A model generated the notes under the pieces. That model had not been told where the DNA came from and made no database searches. It saw only the letters and a list, made by a program, of their open reading frames with translations. Of a stretch of 64,000 nucleotides of DNA, positions 63,582 to 64,000 are shown piece by piece. Within the stretch, counting starts at the first letter, position 1, and each line of letters starts with the position of its first letter. The position numbers were made by a program, and so were the translations under genes. The stretch is taken from contig CP001769.1 of assembly GCA_000024525.1 (NCBI GenBank), positions 2,590,001 through 2,654,000 of the forward strand, given 5' to 3'. The stretch comes from Spirosoma linguale DSM 74. GTDB taxonomy: Bacteria; Bacteroidota; Bacteroidia; Cytophagales; Spirosomataceae.

Positions 63582-64000
63582 ATGGAAAATAACATTAACG
63601 GAAAAGTGATCGTCATTACCGGCGCCAGCAGTGGTCTGGGCGAAGCGGCAGCCAGGCACTTGTCAGCGCTTGGGGCAACGGTTGTACTGGGTGCCAGAAG
63701 AGCCGACCGAATTGACGAGCTGGCCAAGGAGATTCAGGACCAGGGTGGAAAAGCACTGGCCATGGCGACGGATGTAACCCAGCGGGATCAAGTAAAGAAT
63801 CTAGTCGATGCAGCGGTTGACCAATTTGGGCGGGTAGACGTGATCCTGAATAATGCCGGTATCATGCCCTTATCGCCGATGGACCGCCTGAATGTGGCCG
63901 AGTGGGATACGATGATCGATGTGAACATTAAAGGGGTGCTTAACGGTATTGCTGCCGTTCTCCCTTACATGAAAGAACAGAAGTCAGGTCAAATCATCAA
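63582..64000 (+). CDS. short-chain dehydrogenase/reductase (partial, runs off the window)
   Basis: The frame opens at ATG 63582 ([20 protein letters not shown]). Nucleotide-binding [10 protein letters not shown] is intact, followed by [21 protein letters not shown], the NNAGIM motif, and an [19 protein letters not shown] region characteristic of classical SDRs. The catalytic Tyr-Lys lies beyond the window. It is co-oriented with the oxidoreductase operon and 56 bp after the esterase, so probably part of it. Likely NAD(P)-dependent alcohol/carbonyl oxidoreductase. Confidence 0.9.
   Translation, partial: MENNINGKVIVITGASSGLGEAAARHLSALGATVVLGARRADRIDELAKEIQDQGGKALAMATDVTQRDQVKNLVDAAVDQFGRVDVILNNAGIMPLSPMDRLNVAEWDTMIDVNIKGVLNGIAAVLPYMKEQKSGQII

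Overview
The window looks like a chromosomal segment of a Cytophagales bacterium (Bacteroidota), most likely Spirosoma or a close relative. Evidence: about 50% GC, starts without Shine-Dalgarno sites, a Bacteroidota-type promoter (TTG, about 20 bp, TAnnTTTG) before a toxin-antitoxin pair, PadR plus prefix-domain FtsX permease genes, many PAS/GAF sensor kinases with the HDLQEPLR-type phosphoacceptor box, and several AraC regulators. No rRNA, tRNA or CRISPR was found.

Layout. 0.5-7.5 kb: three genes carrying in-frame premature stops (SnoaL-like protein, prolyl oligopeptidase, large hybrid kinase). 7.5-13.1 kb: GNAT acetyltransferase, RES-Xre toxin-antitoxin pair, AraC regulator and two secreted hydrolases. 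13.4-19.6 kb: MarR regulator with a divergent glycosidase-like gene, flavin monooxygenase with a divergent AraC regulator, and a Fic enzyme. 19.7-23.9 kb: an IS21-family element inserted into a propeller-YceI lipoprotein gene, with an 8-bp target duplication. 24.3-31.0 kb: FtsX permease with its PadR regulator (candidate sigma-54 promoter), SGNH hydrolase, CPBP protease, membrane-anchored esterase. 31-34.5 kb: mostly gene scrap. 34.5-56.1 kb: a block bounded by two equal-length, oppositely oriented IS1182-type elements. It holds an orphan cytochrome oxidase subunit I, a cluster of sensor kinases and single-domain response regulators, a cytochrome c, a serine hydrolase and a second FtsX permease. 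56-64 kb: an AraC regulator next to a three-subunit molybdenum aldehyde oxidoreductase cluster with a carboxylesterase and a short-chain dehydrogenase.

Three observations go beyond gene content. (1) An intergenic repeat of about 65-100 bp occurs in roughly a dozen recognisable copies, all intact ones on the + strand; it carries nested and interleaved complementary arms. (2) The 4-bp flanks of the two IS1182-type copies do not match within a copy but match perfectly crosswise (CAGC/CAGC and GAGC/GAGC) if the 18.2-kb block between them is flipped. The flip also rejoins two halves of one intergenic repeat now about 20 kb apart. The block has therefore been inverted between the ISs, biologically or by the assembler. 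(3) Both IS copies entered the same position of that repeat.

Disrupted genes are unusually frequent between 0.5 and 44 kb: premature stops, one- or two-base frame breaks and truncations. Either the region is decaying or the consensus contains errors; raw reads would decide.
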